Of a stretch of DNA of 64,000 nucleotides, positions 51,701 through 60,737 are shown piece by piece. The DNA comes from PALSA-1004 sp041483135 (lineage in GTDB: Bacteria > Pseudomonadota > Gammaproteobacteria > Burkholderiales > SG8-41). Made by a program: the position numbers and the translations under genes. Location: positions 10,504 through 74,503 of the forward strand of contig JBGPFE010000017.1 of the NCBI GenBank assembly GCA_041483135.1. The letters run 5' to 3'. A model generated the notes under the pieces. It searched no databases. It was given only the letters and a program-made list of their open reading frames with translations, and was not told where the DNA came from. The number at the start of each line of letters is the position of its first letter. The stretch's first letter is position 1.

Positions 51701-54700
51701 TCACCCGATTTTGGCGAGTTGTGCGCGCAGTTTGTCGAGTGTCGCCCGGAACCGGGCGAGACGGCTACGCTCCTGCTCGACGACCTGGCCCGGCGCGCGC
51801 TCGACGAAGCTCGGATTGGCGAGCTTGGCCTCGGCTTTCGCGATCTCGCCTTCGAGGCGCTCCTGCTCCTTGCCGAGCCGCCTGCGCTCCGCTGCGGCGT
51901 CGATCTCGATTCTCAGCATCAAACGGTAGTCGCCGGCGATCGACACCGGCGCATCCGCCTGCGGCAGCTCGCCGTCGACTATCGTGACTTCCGACAGCCG
52001 TGCGAGAGGCATCAGATAGGGCGTGAACACGGCCAGCGTCGCGTGATCGCCGTGCGCGAGCAGCGGCACTTTCTGCTGCGGCCCGAGGTTCATTTCGCCG
52101 CGTAGCGTGCGGCACGCGTTGGTAAGCTGCTTTAGCAGCGCGACGTGCTTTTCAGCGGCCTCATCGATTTTTTCCGGTTGCGACCTCGGGTAGGACGCAA
52201 GCATGATCGAATCACCAATCTTGCCGGCGAGCGGCGCGACCGTTTGCCACAGCTCCTCGGTGATGAACGGAATGATCGGATGCGCCAGGCGCAGCGTCGC
52301 TTCGAGCACGCGCACGAGCGTGCGGCGCGTCGCACGTTGTTGCGCCTCGCCCCCGCTGGCGAGCTGCACTTTGGCGAGCTCGACGTACCAATCGCAGTAC
52401 TCATCCCACACGAATTCATAGACCGCACGCGCAGCGTTGTCGAAACGGTATTCTGCGAAGCTTTTTTCGACCTCAACCTCGGCGCGTTGCAGCCGGCTGA
52501 CGATCCATTGGTCGACGAAGGACGGTTCGACCGGTAACGACTCGTCGAGTCCGGTGTCCTTGCCGTCGCAATTCATCAGCACGAAGCGCGCCGCGTTCCA
52601 CAGCTTGTTGCAGAAATTGCGGTAGCCTTCGCAGCGGTTCAAGTCGAAGTTAAGCGTGCGCGCGAAGCTCGCGAGCGAGGCGAAGGTAAAGCGCAGCGCG
52701 TCCGCCCCGAACGCCGGAATGCCGCCCGGGTAATTCTTGCGCACGTATTTCTCGATCTTGTCTTTGTGTTCTGCGCGCAACAGGCCGACCGTCGATTTTG
52801 CAAGGAGATCATCGAGCGAGATGCCGTCGATCAGGTCGAGGGGATCGAGCGTGTTGCCTTTGGACTTCGACATCTTCTCGCCCTCGGCGTCGCGCACCAG
52901 GGCGTTGATGTACACGTGATGGAAAGGCACCTTGCCGGTGAAGTGTAGGCTTGCCATGATCATGCGCGCGACCCAGAAGAAGATGATGTCGAAGCCGGTC
53001 ACCAGCACCGACGACGGCAGGAAGGTCTCGAGGTCTTTGGTCTGCTCCGGCCAGCCGAGCGAGGTGAACGGCACCAGCGCGGACGAGAACCACGTATCGA
53101 GCACGTCGTCGTCGCGCTTCAGCGCGCCGGTATAGCCTTTGGCGGCGGCCTGCCGCTTCGCCTCTTCCTCGCTGCGCGCAACGTAAATGTTGCCCGCGCC
53201 ATCGTACCACGCCGGGATCTGATGGCCCCACCACAGCTGGCGCGAGATGCACCAGTCCTGAATGTTTTCGAGCCATTGGTTGTAGGTCGCGGTCCAGTGC
53301 TCAGGAAAGAATTTCACCCGGCCATCGGCAACCGCTTCGAGGCCCGCTTTGGCCAGACCGTCCATTTTCACGAACCACTGGTCGGTCAGCATCGGCTCGA
53401 CGATCGCACCGGTGCGGCTAGAGCGCGGCACCCTCAGCTTGTACGGTTTCTCCGAGACCAGCAGTCCTTGCTCTTGCAGGTCCGCAACTATGCGCTTGCG
53501 TGCTTCGAAGCGGTCAAGTCCCCAGTAATCTTTTGGGATGCCTATGTCTATTGCACGCGGCTGAGTTCCTCTTGGGCCAATCAGTCCCCCAGGTTCCCTC
53601 GGGGCTACGTACTTTTCCCATTGGGCGCCCGCAGCCGGTATCGAGTTGTCGATAATTTTGGCGTCCAATGTAAAGATTGAAAAGGCCGCCCGCAGCTTAT
53701 CGCGGTGTCGTTCCCAAACCTTATAGTCGTTGAAGTCATGAGCCGGCGTGATCTTGACGCAGCCGGTGCCGAACTCGCGGTCGACGTAGCTGTCGGCGAT
53801 GACCGGGATGGTGCGGCCGGTGAGCGGTAGTTCGACCTGAGCGCCGACCAGGTGCTGGTAGCGCCAGTCCTCGGGATTGACCGCTACGGCGACGTCGCCG
53901 AGCATGGTTTCGGGGCGCGTGGTCGCAACCGTGATTGCGCCCGCGCCGCCCGCCACCGGGTAGCGGATTTCCCAGATCTTGCCGTCTTCTTCCTCGCTGT
54001 CGACTTCGAGGTCGGACACCGCGGTGCCGAGCTCCGGGTCCCAGTTGACGAGCCGCTTGCCGCGGTAGATCAGGCCTTCTTCGTGCAGCCGCACGAACAC
54101 TTCGACGACGGCGCGCGACATTTTCGCGTCCATCGTGAAGTAACCGCTGTGCTGGCCCTCGGTGTCCGCATAATCCCAGTTGCCCGACGCACCGAGCCGC
54201 CGCATCTGGCGCGTAATGGTCGAGCCGGACTGCTCTTTCCATTCCCACACGCGCTTGACGAACGCGTCGCGCCCGAGGTCGTGCCGCGTCTTGCCCACGG
54301 TCTCGAGCTGGCGTTCGACCACGATCTGGGTCGCGATGCCGGCGTGATCGGTGCCGATCACCCAGTTCACGTTTTCGCCGCGCATGCGGTGGTAACGGAT
54401 CAGCGCGTCCATCAGCGTCTGCTGGAACGCGTGCCCCATGTGCAGCGTGCCGGTAACGTTGGGCGGCGGCAGCTGGATGCAGTAGGCGGGTTGTACCGGA
54501 TCGCCGGAGTGGATGAAGTAGCCGCGCTGTTCCCATTCGGGATACCAGCGGCTTTCTATGGCATGGGGTTCGAAGCTCTTGGCGAGTTCCATATTTGCTG
54601 CGGGCGGCGCGGAAAAACCGGGCATTATACCGGAGCCCACTGTCGCATCAGCCGCTTTGCCGGGCTGCGTTTCGACGGTGAGGCGCAGGTTTTTGAGCTG

Positions 54701-55213
54701 GGTCTGCAGCGTCTCTTCGAGCGAGGCCCGCACCATGGCGTTGATGTTCGCTTTGAGATCGGCGCCGACCTTGTGCAGCATCTGATCGAGCGCGCCGGCC
54801 ACGTCGGGCATGAGGCGGTTTTGCAGCGCCACCGCGATCTGGCTGTCGAGATCCTGCTTGAGTTTCTGGTAAACACTGTGCTCGAGGGTCTGTGCCTGTG
54901 TGCGCGAGGGGGCCTCTGCGCTCGGCGCTGCCGCCGCCGTCGGCGCCTGATCGGCGGACGGTTTTGCTTCAGCAACTGCGGCAGCCACCGACGCGGACGT
55001 GACCGGCTGCGCAGTCGCAGGGTCGGCAACGATGTCGGTCAGCGTCGGGATCGCGCTCGGATCGGCACCGCCGGCAACCGCCTCGGTCAGAGTCGGGATC
55101 GCGTTCGGGTCGGCGGCCGGTCTTGCAGTGCTACGGTGCTTGCTGAGCAGTGCATCGGCGCGGCCGAGCACATCCTCATCGTCCGACCAGTTGTTATTGC
55201 CTGCGGTGGCCAT
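51701..55213 (-). CDS. valS: Valyl-tRNA synthetase, with in-frame N-terminal extension
   Basis: The class I synthetase that charges tRNA-Val. Canonical ValS begins at the ATG at 54592 (MELAKSFEPHAIE) and is 963 aa, near the 951 of E. coli, with HMGH at 51-54, the editing region, KMSKSKGN and a C-terminal coiled-coil arm. The frame stays open for a further 207 codons upstream to an ATG at 55213, covering a separate type of sequence (see the next entry). Either a fused 1170-aa protein is made or ValS starts internally; a TATAAT at 54624-54629 favours an internal promoter. No good ribosome site precedes 54592. Confidence 0.92.
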   Translation of the reverse strand: MATAGNNNWSDDEDVLGRADALLSKHRSTARPAADPNAIPTLTEAVAGGADPSAIPTLTDIVADPATAQPVTSASVAAAVAEAKPSADQAPTAAAAPSAEAPSRTQAQTLEHSVYQKLKQDLDSQIAVALQNRLMPDVAGALDQMLHKVGADLKANINAMVRASLEETLQTQLKNLRLTVETQPGKAADATVGSGIMPGFSAPPAANMELAKSFEPHAIESRWYPEWEQRGYFIHSGDPVQPAYCIQLPPPNVTGTLHMGHAFQQTLMDALIRYHRMRGENVNWVIGTDHAGIATQIVVERQLETVGKTRHDLGRDAFVKRVWEWKEQSGSTITRQMRRLGASGNWDYADTEGQHSGYFTMDAKMSRAVVEVFVRLHEEGLIYRGKRLVNWDPELGTAVSDLEVDSEEEDGKIWEIRYPVAGGAGAITVATTRPETMLGDVAVAVNPEDWRYQHLVGAQVELPLTGRTIPVIADSYVDREFGTGCVKITPAHDFNDYKVWERHRDKLRAAFSIFTLDAKIIDNSIPAAGAQWEKYVAPREPGGLIGPRGTQPRAIDIGIPKDYWGLDRFEARKRIVADLQEQGLLVSEKPYKLRVPRSSRTGAIVEPMLTDQWFVKMDGLAKAGLEAVADGRVKFFPEHWTATYNQWLENIQDWCISRQLWWGHQIPAWYDGAGNIYVARSEEEAKRQAAAKGYTGALKRDDDVLDTWFSSALVPFTSLGWPEQTKDLETFLPSSVLVTGFDIIFFWVARMIMASLHFTGKVPFHHVYINALVRDAEGEKMSKSKGNTLDPLDLIDGISLDDLLAKSTVGLLRAEHKDKIEKYVRKNYPGGIPAFGADALRFTFASLASFARTLNFDLNRCEGYRNFCNKLWNAARFVLMNCDGKDTGLDESLPVEPSFVDQWIVSRLQRAEVEVEKSFAEYRFDNAARAVYEFVWDEYCDWYVELAKVQLASGGEAQQRATRRTLVRVLEATLRLAHPIIPFITEELWQTVAPLAGKIGDSIMLASYPRSQPEKIDEAAEKHVALLKQLTNACRTLRGEMNLGPQQKVPLLAHGDHATLAVFTPYLMPLARLSEVTIVDGELPQADAPVSIAGDYRLMLRIEIDAAAERRRLGKEQERLEGEIAKAEAKLANPSFVERAPGQVVEQERSRLARFRATLDKLRAQLAKIG
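54593..55213 (-). other. N-terminal extension in frame with valS, DUF2486-like
   Basis: 207 residues of low-complexity Ala/Pro/Thr-rich sequence with two copies of an AIPTLT motif, then a helical region around 110-180. It resembles the short protein commonly encoded between holC and valS in Betaproteobacteria (DUF2486-like), normally a separate gene. Here no stop codon separates it from valS. Its function is unknown. Confidence 0.6.
54624..54629 (-). promoter_or_regulatory. Possible -10 box of an internal valS promoter
   Basis: A perfect TATAAT on the minus strand, 32 bases upstream of the canonical valS ATG. The -35 side is weak (GCTGAT at 17-base spacing). Confidence 0.35.
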
Positions 55214-55228
55214 CAACGGCGCCGCATG

Positions 55229-55657
55229 CTACTGCGCGGCCTTGCTCAGATCGTGGTTCTGGATTTCGTAGCCGCGGTCGCGGTAGAACTTGTAGCGCTC
55301 GCGTGCCCGCCGCCGGTCTTCCTCGTCGAGGCTGACGATTTCGATCAGGCGCTGGAAACGGCTGAAAAACGGCGGCCATTCGTCGCGCAGGTTGAGCAGC
55401 ACCTCGTCGTGCAGCAGATTGGCTCCGTCGTGATCGACGATCACCGGCGTGACCGCGGCGAGCCGGTCAGAAGGTGCGCAGTGCGGAATAAAGCCGATCG
55501 CCGGCGTGGCCCACAGCAGGCGGCTGAATTTCTGGCTCGCTTCGGGACCGGGGCAGAACGCGAGCACGCGCAAGCCGCGCGAGAATGCCTTGGCGCTCAA
55601 CGCGCACGCAGTGTGCAGTTTATTCTCGACGTGAAAATAAAAGTCGATCTGGGTCAT
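55229..55657 (-). CDS. holC: DNA polymerase III chi subunit
   Basis: A 142-aa cytoplasmic protein that links the clamp-loader to SSB. It shows the HolC pattern: MTQIDFYFHV at the start, FCPGPEASQKFSRLLWA and NLRDEWPPFFSRFQRLIEIV. It lies between pepA and the valS frame, the usual betaproteobacterial order. Its ATG overlaps the pepA stop as ATGA (55654-55657). Confidence 0.92.
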   Translation of the reverse strand: MTQIDFYFHVENKLHTACALSAKAFSRGLRVLAFCPGPEASQKFSRLLWATPAIGFIPHCAPSDRLAAVTPVIVDHDGANLLHDEVLLNLRDEWPPFFSRFQRLIEIVSLDEEDRRRARERYKFYRDRGYEIQNHDLSKAAQ

Positions 55658-57147
55658 TTCATGCCAGCGCGATTGATCAGGAATTGGGCCAACAGCGGCA
55701 CCGGCCGGCCGGTTGCGCCTTTATCCTTGCCCGACTTCCATGCCGTGCCCGCGATGTCGAGGTGCGCCCATTTGAATTTTTTAGTGAAGCGCGCGAGGTA
55801 GCACGCTGCGGTGACGGCTCCCGCCGGACGCCCGCCGATGTTCGCGAAATCGGCGAAGTTGCTCTTGAGCTGTTCCTGGTAATCGTCGTAGAGCGGCAGT
55901 TGCCACACGCGATCGTATGCCGTGTCACCCGCGGCGAGCAGTTCCTTGGCAAGCGCGTCGTCGTTCGTGAACATGCCGCTCACGACGTGTCCGAGCGCGA
56001 TCACGCACGCGCCGGTCAGCGTCGCGATATCGATCACCGTCTGCGGCTTGAAGCGTTCCGCGTAGCTCAGCGCATCGCACAGGATCAGCCGCCCCTCGGC
56101 GTCGGTATTGAGGATTTCGACGGTCTGGCCCGACATCGTGGTGACGATGTCGCCGGGTTTGGTGGCGGAGCCGCCCGGCATGTTCTCGGTGGTCGGGATG
56201 ATGCCGACGATGTTGAGCGGCAGCTTCATTTCGGCGGCCGCCTTCAAGGTGCCGAGGACGCTCGCTGCGCCGCACATGTCGAATTTCATCTCGTCCATTT
56301 CGGGAGCCGGCTTCAAGGAAATGCCGCCGGTATCGAAGGTGACGCCCTTGCCGACCAGTACCACCGGCTTGCGGTCTTTCGCGCCGGCGCGGTACTCGAG
56401 CGTAATCAGCTTCGGCGGCTCGCGGCTTCCGCGCGCGACCGACAGCAACGCGCCCATGCCGAGCTTTTCCATGTCGCTGCGCTCGAGCACCTGTACTTTC
56501 ATGCGGTAATGCCTCGCGAGTTCACGCGCCTGCCCCGCGAGATAGGCCGGGGTGCAGACGTTGGCGGGCAGGTTGCCGAGATCCTTGGCGAGGCTCATGC
56601 CGTGCGCGACGGCGAGCCCCCGTTCCAGACCCAAACCGGCGCGCCGCAGCGCCGATTTGTCGCCGACACCGAGCGTGAGCCTGCGCAGCGCGGGCTGCGC
56701 GTCATCGTGCCGGCTTTTCATGCGGTCGAAACGGTAGCCGGCTTCGCGCGCCACCGTGACTGCTTGCGCGACCCGCCAGGCGATGTCGCGCTTCACCGCG
56801 CCGATTTCGGTCAGATGCAGCGTGGCTTCCACGGCGCCGGTCGCGTTCAACGTCCGGAGCGCCGCAGCCACCGCCTCGCGGTACTGCTTGTCACGGAAAT
56901 CGGCCTCGCGGCCGAGACCCACCAGCAGCACGCGCTCGGAAGCGACGTTGGGCACACCGTGCAGCAACAGCGTGGATCCAAGCTTGCCCTGCATGTCACC
57001 GCCTTTGAGGATGCCGGTGAGGTAGCCCTTGGCGGCGCGATCGAGCGCCGTACCCGCCGCGCTCAACTTGCGCGGCTCGAATACGCCGATCACGCTGCAG
57101 CCGCCGCCGGCCCGCTCCGGGCCGCCGCTTTTTATGCTAAATTCCAC
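55654..57147 (-). CDS. pepA: Leucyl aminopeptidase PepA
   Basis: A 497-aa M17 metallo-aminopeptidase of the cytoplasm. Active-site sequences VGKGVTFDTGGISLKP (266-280) and NTDAEGRL (347-354) with the metal-binding Asp/Glu residues and catalytic Lys/Arg are intact. In E. coli PepA also binds DNA. It is the first gene of the pepA-holC-valS unit and diverges from lptF over a 79-base gap. Confidence 0.95.
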   Translation of the reverse strand: MEFSIKSGGPERAGGGCSVIGVFEPRKLSAAGTALDRAAKGYLTGILKGGDMQGKLGSTLLLHGVPNVASERVLLVGLGREADFRDKQYREAVAAALRTLNATGAVEATLHLTEIGAVKRDIAWRVAQAVTVAREAGYRFDRMKSRHDDAQPALRRLTLGVGDKSALRRAGLGLERGLAVAHGMSLAKDLGNLPANVCTPAYLAGQARELARHYRMKVQVLERSDMEKLGMGALLSVARGSREPPKLITLEYRAGAKDRKPVVLVGKGVTFDTGGISLKPAPEMDEMKFDMCGAASVLGTLKAAAEMKLPLNIVGIIPTTENMPGGSATKPGDIVTTMSGQTVEILNTDAEGRLILCDALSYAERFKPQTVIDIATLTGACVIALGHVVSGMFTNDDALAKELLAAGDTAYDRVWQLPLYDDYQEQLKSNFADFANIGGRPAGAVTAACYLARFTKKFKWAHLDIAGTAWKSGKDKGATGRPVPLLAQFLINRAGMK

Positions 57148-57226
57148 AACGCTCTCCTGAACGGTGATGGTTGCCAGAAACCACTGATTATCTTCGCTAT
57201 CCCGGCAAAAATCAAAGCGCGTCCGA

Positions 57227-58309
57227 GTGAAAATTTTTCATAATTCGTTGGTGCGTGAATGCGCCGGCACGGCGATGGCGACATTGGTCGTGCTGCTCGG
57301 GATCACGGTGGCGACCCAACTGGTGCGCTTTCTCGGCCTTGCCGCCGGCGGTTCCATCACTTTCACCGGCGTCTTCGCGCTGCTCGCTTTCACTTCCTTC
57401 AATTATCTGCCGGTGCTGCTGTCGCTGACGCTGTTCATCGCTGTGTTGATGACGCTCTCGCGCAGTTACCGCGATTCGGAAATGATTGTCTGGTTCAGCT
57501 CCGGCGTGAGCCTGACCGGCTGGATCCGGCCGGTGCTGTCGTTTGCCGTGCCGATCGTAATTCTGATCGCGTTGTTGAGCCTGTTGGTGTCGCCGTGGGC
57601 GATCACCAAGAGCGAGGAATTCCGGAGCTATATGGACAACCGCGACGATGTGTCGCAGGTGACGCCTGGCGTGTTCCGCGAGTCGAAGCAGAACGAGCGT
57701 ATGTTTTTCGTCGAGCACGTGAACGAGGGCGAAAACATGGTCGCCAACGTTTTCGTGAGTTCGACCCAACACCAGAAAACCGGAGTGATGGTGGCAAACC
57801 GCGGGTTCCTGCAAATCGTCGACAACGGAGATCGTTTCCTGGTGCTGCTGAATGGCCGGCGTTACGAAGGCATACCCGGTACGACCGAATACAAGATCAG
57901 CGAGTTCGAGCGCTATGCGATGCGCATTGACGCGCGTGAAGCCAAGGCGTCGACGCCATCCGCGAAATCGCTGCCGACGCTGGCGCTGCTGCGCGATCCC
58001 AACCCTCTCAATCTGGGCGAGCTGGCGTGGCGCATCGGCTTGCCGTTGTCCGCCCTGATCCTGGCGTTGCTCGCCATCCCGCTGTCTTTCGTCAACCCGC
58101 GCGCCGGCCGTTCGCTGAATCTGGTGATGGCGATCCTGGTCTACATGATCTACAACAACGTGCTCAGCATCGCGCAGGCCTGGATCGCCCAGCAGCGCAT
58201 CGGTCTGCCGGCCGGTCTGCTGGGCGTGCATGCGGTGATGCTGGGGCTGCTGCTCGCGCTTTTTTTCCGGCGCCTGACGCTGTTCTCGATCTTCCGGTAC
58301 CTCAAATGA
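57227..58309 (+). CDS. lptF: LptF, LPS export ABC transporter permease
   Basis: A 360-aa inner-membrane protein of the LptB2FG complex, which extracts lipopolysaccharide and feeds it to LptC. Six helices surround a periplasmic beta-jellyroll (about 115-265). The N terminus MKIFHNSLVRECAGTAM and the RTR-like coupling region around YRDSEMIVWFSSG are typical. The start is a GTG at 57227. Its stop overlaps the lptG start (ATGA at 58306). Confidence 0.93.
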   Translation: MKIFHNSLVRECAGTAMATLVVLLGITVATQLVRFLGLAAGGSITFTGVFALLAFTSFNYLPVLLSLTLFIAVLMTLSRSYRDSEMIVWFSSGVSLTGWIRPVLSFAVPIVILIALLSLLVSPWAITKSEEFRSYMDNRDDVSQVTPGVFRESKQNERMFFVEHVNEGENMVANVFVSSTQHQKTGVMVANRGFLQIVDNGDRFLVLLNGRRYEGIPGTTEYKISEFERYAMRIDAREAKASTPSAKSLPTLALLRDPNPLNLGELAWRIGLPLSALILALLAIPLSFVNPRAGRSLNLVMAILVYMIYNNVLSIAQAWIAQQRIGLPAGLLGVHAVMLGLLLALFFRRLTLFSIFRYLK

Positions 58310-59379
58310 AGATTATCAAGCGCTATCTGTCGGCGGAGATCACCGCTTCCACGCTGCTGGTGTTCACGGCGTTGTTGATGCTGTTTGCGTTCCTCGATTT
58401 GATTCACGAGTTGGGGGAGTTGGGTAAAGGCACCTACCGGCTGCTCCACATCATGGCGTATGTGCTGTTGAGCCTACCCGGCCATGCCTATGAATTGTTT
58501 CCGATCGCCGCCCTGATCGGTACGTTGTTCGCGCTCGCGCAGCTGGTCGCAAATTCCGAATACACTGTGATGCGCGTCTCGGGCGTATCGATTTCGCGCA
58601 TGGCGTTGACGCTGGTCGAGGTCGGGCTGCTGTTTTCGGTGCTGACGTTTGTCACCGGCGAGCTCGTCGCGCCACCCGCCGAGCAGTTTGCGCAGCAGTT
58701 GCGTGCCAGGGCCATCACCGGCGTGATCGCCCAGGAATTTCGTTCAGGCCTGTGGGTCAAGGACGAGCGCAACTTCGTCAACGTCTCGCAGGTGCTGCCG
58801 GATTCGGTGCTGGTGGGAGTCAAAATCTACGAATTCGACAGCGAGCATCGGTTGCGCAGGATCAGCCTGGCCCAGCGTGGCGAATATCTGAAAAATAACT
58901 TGTGGCGGCTGCGCGAAGTGGTGCAGACCAACTTCGAGGGCGACAAAACGTCGGTTAGCCGCATCGCCGAAGCCACCTGGCGCTCGGTGCTCGAGCCTAA
59001 CCTGCTCAGCGTGCTGCTGGTGGCGCCCGAGCAGATGTCGGCGTGGAATCTTTATTCTTACGTCCAGCACTTGCGCGAAAACAACCAGCAGACGTCACGC
59101 CACGAGATTGCGTTCTGGAACAAACTGATCTATCCGTTCGCGGTGCTGGTGATGATGGTGCTGGCGCTGCCGTTCGCGTACTTCCAGCAACGCACGGGCG
59201 GCGTCGGCGCCAAGGTGTTCGCGGGCATCATGCTCGGCATCGGTTTTGCGATGCTCGGGCGGTTGTTCACTTATCTCGGGTTGTTGCGCGACTGGCCGCC
59301 GTTCTGGAGCGCGCTCCTGCCGACGCTGATTTTTTTGAGCCTGGCGGTGGCGATGATGTGGTGGGGAGAGAGAAGATAG
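58306..59379 (+). CDS. lptG: LptG, LPS export ABC transporter permease
   Basis: A 357-aa partner of LptF with the same architecture: helices at 12-35, 60-80 and 100-125, a periplasmic jellyroll, then three helices ending in MMWWGERR. SEYTVMRVSGVSISRMA is the cytoplasmic coupling helix contacting LptB. The ATG at 58306 overlaps the lptF stop. Its presence shows that the organism makes LPS, a possible end point for the sugars made by the glycosyltransferase array. Confidence 0.93.
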   Translation: MKIIKRYLSAEITASTLLVFTALLMLFAFLDLIHELGELGKGTYRLLHIMAYVLLSLPGHAYELFPIAALIGTLFALAQLVANSEYTVMRVSGVSISRMALTLVEVGLLFSVLTFVTGELVAPPAEQFAQQLRARAITGVIAQEFRSGLWVKDERNFVNVSQVLPDSVLVGVKIYEFDSEHRLRRISLAQRGEYLKNNLWRLREVVQTNFEGDKTSVSRIAEATWRSVLEPNLLSVLLVAPEQMSAWNLYSYVQHLRENNQQTSRHEIAFWNKLIYPFAVLVMMVLALPFAYFQQRTGGVGAKVFAGIMLGIGFAMLGRLFTYLGLLRDWPPFWSALLPTLIFLSLAVAMMWWGERR

Positions 59380-59441
59380 TTTCGAGTTTCGGATTCCGTG
59401 TTTCGGGTTTAACTCGAAACCTCAAACTCGAAACTCGAAAC
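59379..59441. repeat. Intergenic fold-back repeat of the GTTTCGA type
   Basis: A left arm GTTTCGAGTTTCGG...GTTTCGGGTTT (59379-59410) and a right arm AACTCGAAACCTCAAACTCGAAACTCGAAAC (59411-59441) are inverted copies of each other built from the heptamer GTTTCGA. They pair over about 30 bp with few mismatches and almost no loop. It starts at the lptG stop and may also terminate or stabilise the transcripts converging here. Confidence 0.8.
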
Positions 59442-59453
59442 GCCGGACGCGCG

Positions 59454-59888
59454 TTAACAGCGCACAATCCGCGTGCCCGCGAGCCGGTCGTGCAGGAATT
59501 GCCGGTCGCGGTCGAGCGCTGCCCATAAAAATCCCAACCCGCACAAGGCGACGCCGGCGAGTGCAAACAAATAGCGTTTCGCGCCGGTCCGCAGCGTGAG
59601 CGTGCCGCCGTCGCACAGGGTGAGCCGGATATGCCAGGTCTTCATCGGCAACGTCTGTCCGCCATGGGTCCAGCAATAGATGAAATAAACGGCGGTGATG
59701 ACGAGCAGATAAAACTGAAGCAACGGGCGGGCGAGCGCGGGATCGAGCAGGCGATTCACGGCCAGAAATACCCAGCCGCCGACGAATAGAATTGCGGCCA
59801 GCAGCAAAGCTTCATAACACAGGCTGCCGAGCCGCTGCCCCAGCCCTGCAGCAACTGCCGGTGCGGCGGGCGCCGGTTGATCATTCAA
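59454..59888 (-). CDS. RDD family membrane protein
   Basis: A protein of about 144 aa with the RDD pattern: GQRLGSLCYEALLL opening the first helix, a second helix around YLLVITAVYFIY, and the third after KRYLFALAGVALCGLGFL, with conserved Arg and Asp residues (DRQFLHDRLAGTRIV at the end). I choose a TTG at 59888, which avoids overlap with the next gene; an alternative TTG at 59975 overlaps it by 65 bases. The start is uncertain. It belongs to a conserved betaproteobacterial cluster behind a sigma-factor gene. Confidence 0.75.
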   Translation of the reverse strand: MNDQPAPAAPAVAAGLGQRLGSLCYEALLLAAILFVGGWVFLAVNRLLDPALARPLLQFYLLVITAVYFIYCWTHGGQTLPMKTWHIRLTLCDGGTLTLRTGAKRYLFALAGVALCGLGFLWAALDRDRQFLHDRLAGTRIVRC

Positions 59889-59910
59889 TCTCGGAGTAAA
59901 ATCAGTGCTG

Positions 59911-60375
59911 CTATTGCTGGGGAGGGCTGCCGCTCTCTGCTTCCTGTCCGCTCGCGTCAGGCTTGGCGGCGACAAGCGACTGCTGGTACTGCTCCCATTG
60001 CGCTTTGACCTCCGCGCGCTTCTCCGGCGGCAGTTTCTTGATGGTCTGGTATTTTTCGCGCGCGACCCGGCGCTGCTCGGGCGTGAGCTTGGTCCAATCT
60101 TTCATGCGCGCCTGCAGCCGTTTCTGCTGCTCTGGTTTCATTTTCGGATAAGCGTTAGCCACCTTGACCCATTGCTTGCGGCGTACGGTGTCGAGGCTGT
60201 TCCAGTCTTCCTTGAGCGGTGCCAGCACTTGCTGCTGCGCCGGGGTGAGTTCAGCCCAGTCGGGTCTGGCCGGTTTGGTCTGCGCTGATGCCGCTTTGGG
60301 CTGGACAGGCGCGGCGGCGGATACCGGGGCGACGATGCTCAGGCAAAGAATTATTGCGACGAGCGCTTTAGCCAT
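59911..60375 (-). CDS. DUF3106 family exported protein
   Basis: A 154-aa protein with a signal peptide (MAKALVAIILCLSIVAPVSA), then repeated helical segments carrying W-x-x-L-T/S patterns (WAELTPAQQQVL, WNSLDTVRRKQW, WTKLTPEQRRVA) typical of DUF3106. Likely periplasmic; function unknown. It overlaps the DUF3619 gene by 25 bases and lies in the sigma-factor operon, so it is probably controlled by or with that sigma factor. Confidence 0.82.
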   Translation of the reverse strand: MAKALVAIILCLSIVAPVSAAAPVQPKAASAQTKPARPDWAELTPAQQQVLAPLKEDWNSLDTVRRKQWVKVANAYPKMKPEQQKRLQARMKDWTKLTPEQRRVAREKYQTIKKLPPEKRAEVKAQWEQYQQSLVAAKPDASGQEAESGSPPQQ

Positions 60376-60737
60376 GCTTCAAAGTCGCTGTCGAGATAAG
60401 CGTTGATCGGCAACTCGCCGGCGAGCAGGCTGGCGTCAATTTCGGCGATGTCGTTGGCTTGTTGGATCACCACTTGCCAGTAGCTGACGCCGATCAGACC
60501 CAGCAGCAGCAGACCGAGCGCGAGCAGATTGCGCGCATTGTAGTGGCGGCTGTGACCGATGCGAAACGCGACATCGCCGGCCCACGCCAGACCGAATGCC
60601 GGCTGCGGCGCTTCGTGGTAATGGTCGAGCGCAGCTTGGCGCGCCGACTGCAGCTGATACAGCGTGCCTTGCTTGATACGGTCCAGACCATGATCCAGGT
60701 GCTGGACAATTTTGCGTGCCAGTTCCTGTTCGTTCAT
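60351..60737 (-). CDS. DUF3619 family membrane protein
   Basis: A 128-aa protein: a helical cytoplasmic region, one transmembrane helix (about 70-92, NLLALGLLLLGLIGVSYW), and a short periplasmic C terminus. Its place directly behind a sigma-factor gene and its single helix suggest a membrane-bound regulator or anti-sigma-like partner, but it has no zinc-binding ZAS motif. The ATG at 60737 overlaps the sigma-factor stop (60734-60737). Confidence 0.8.
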   Translation of the reverse strand: MNEQELARKIVQHLDHGLDRIKQGTLYQLQSARQAALDHYHEAPQPAFGLAWAGDVAFRIGHSRHYNARNLLALGLLLLGLIGVSYWQVVIQQANDIAEIDASLLAGELPINAYLDSDFEAWLKRSSQ

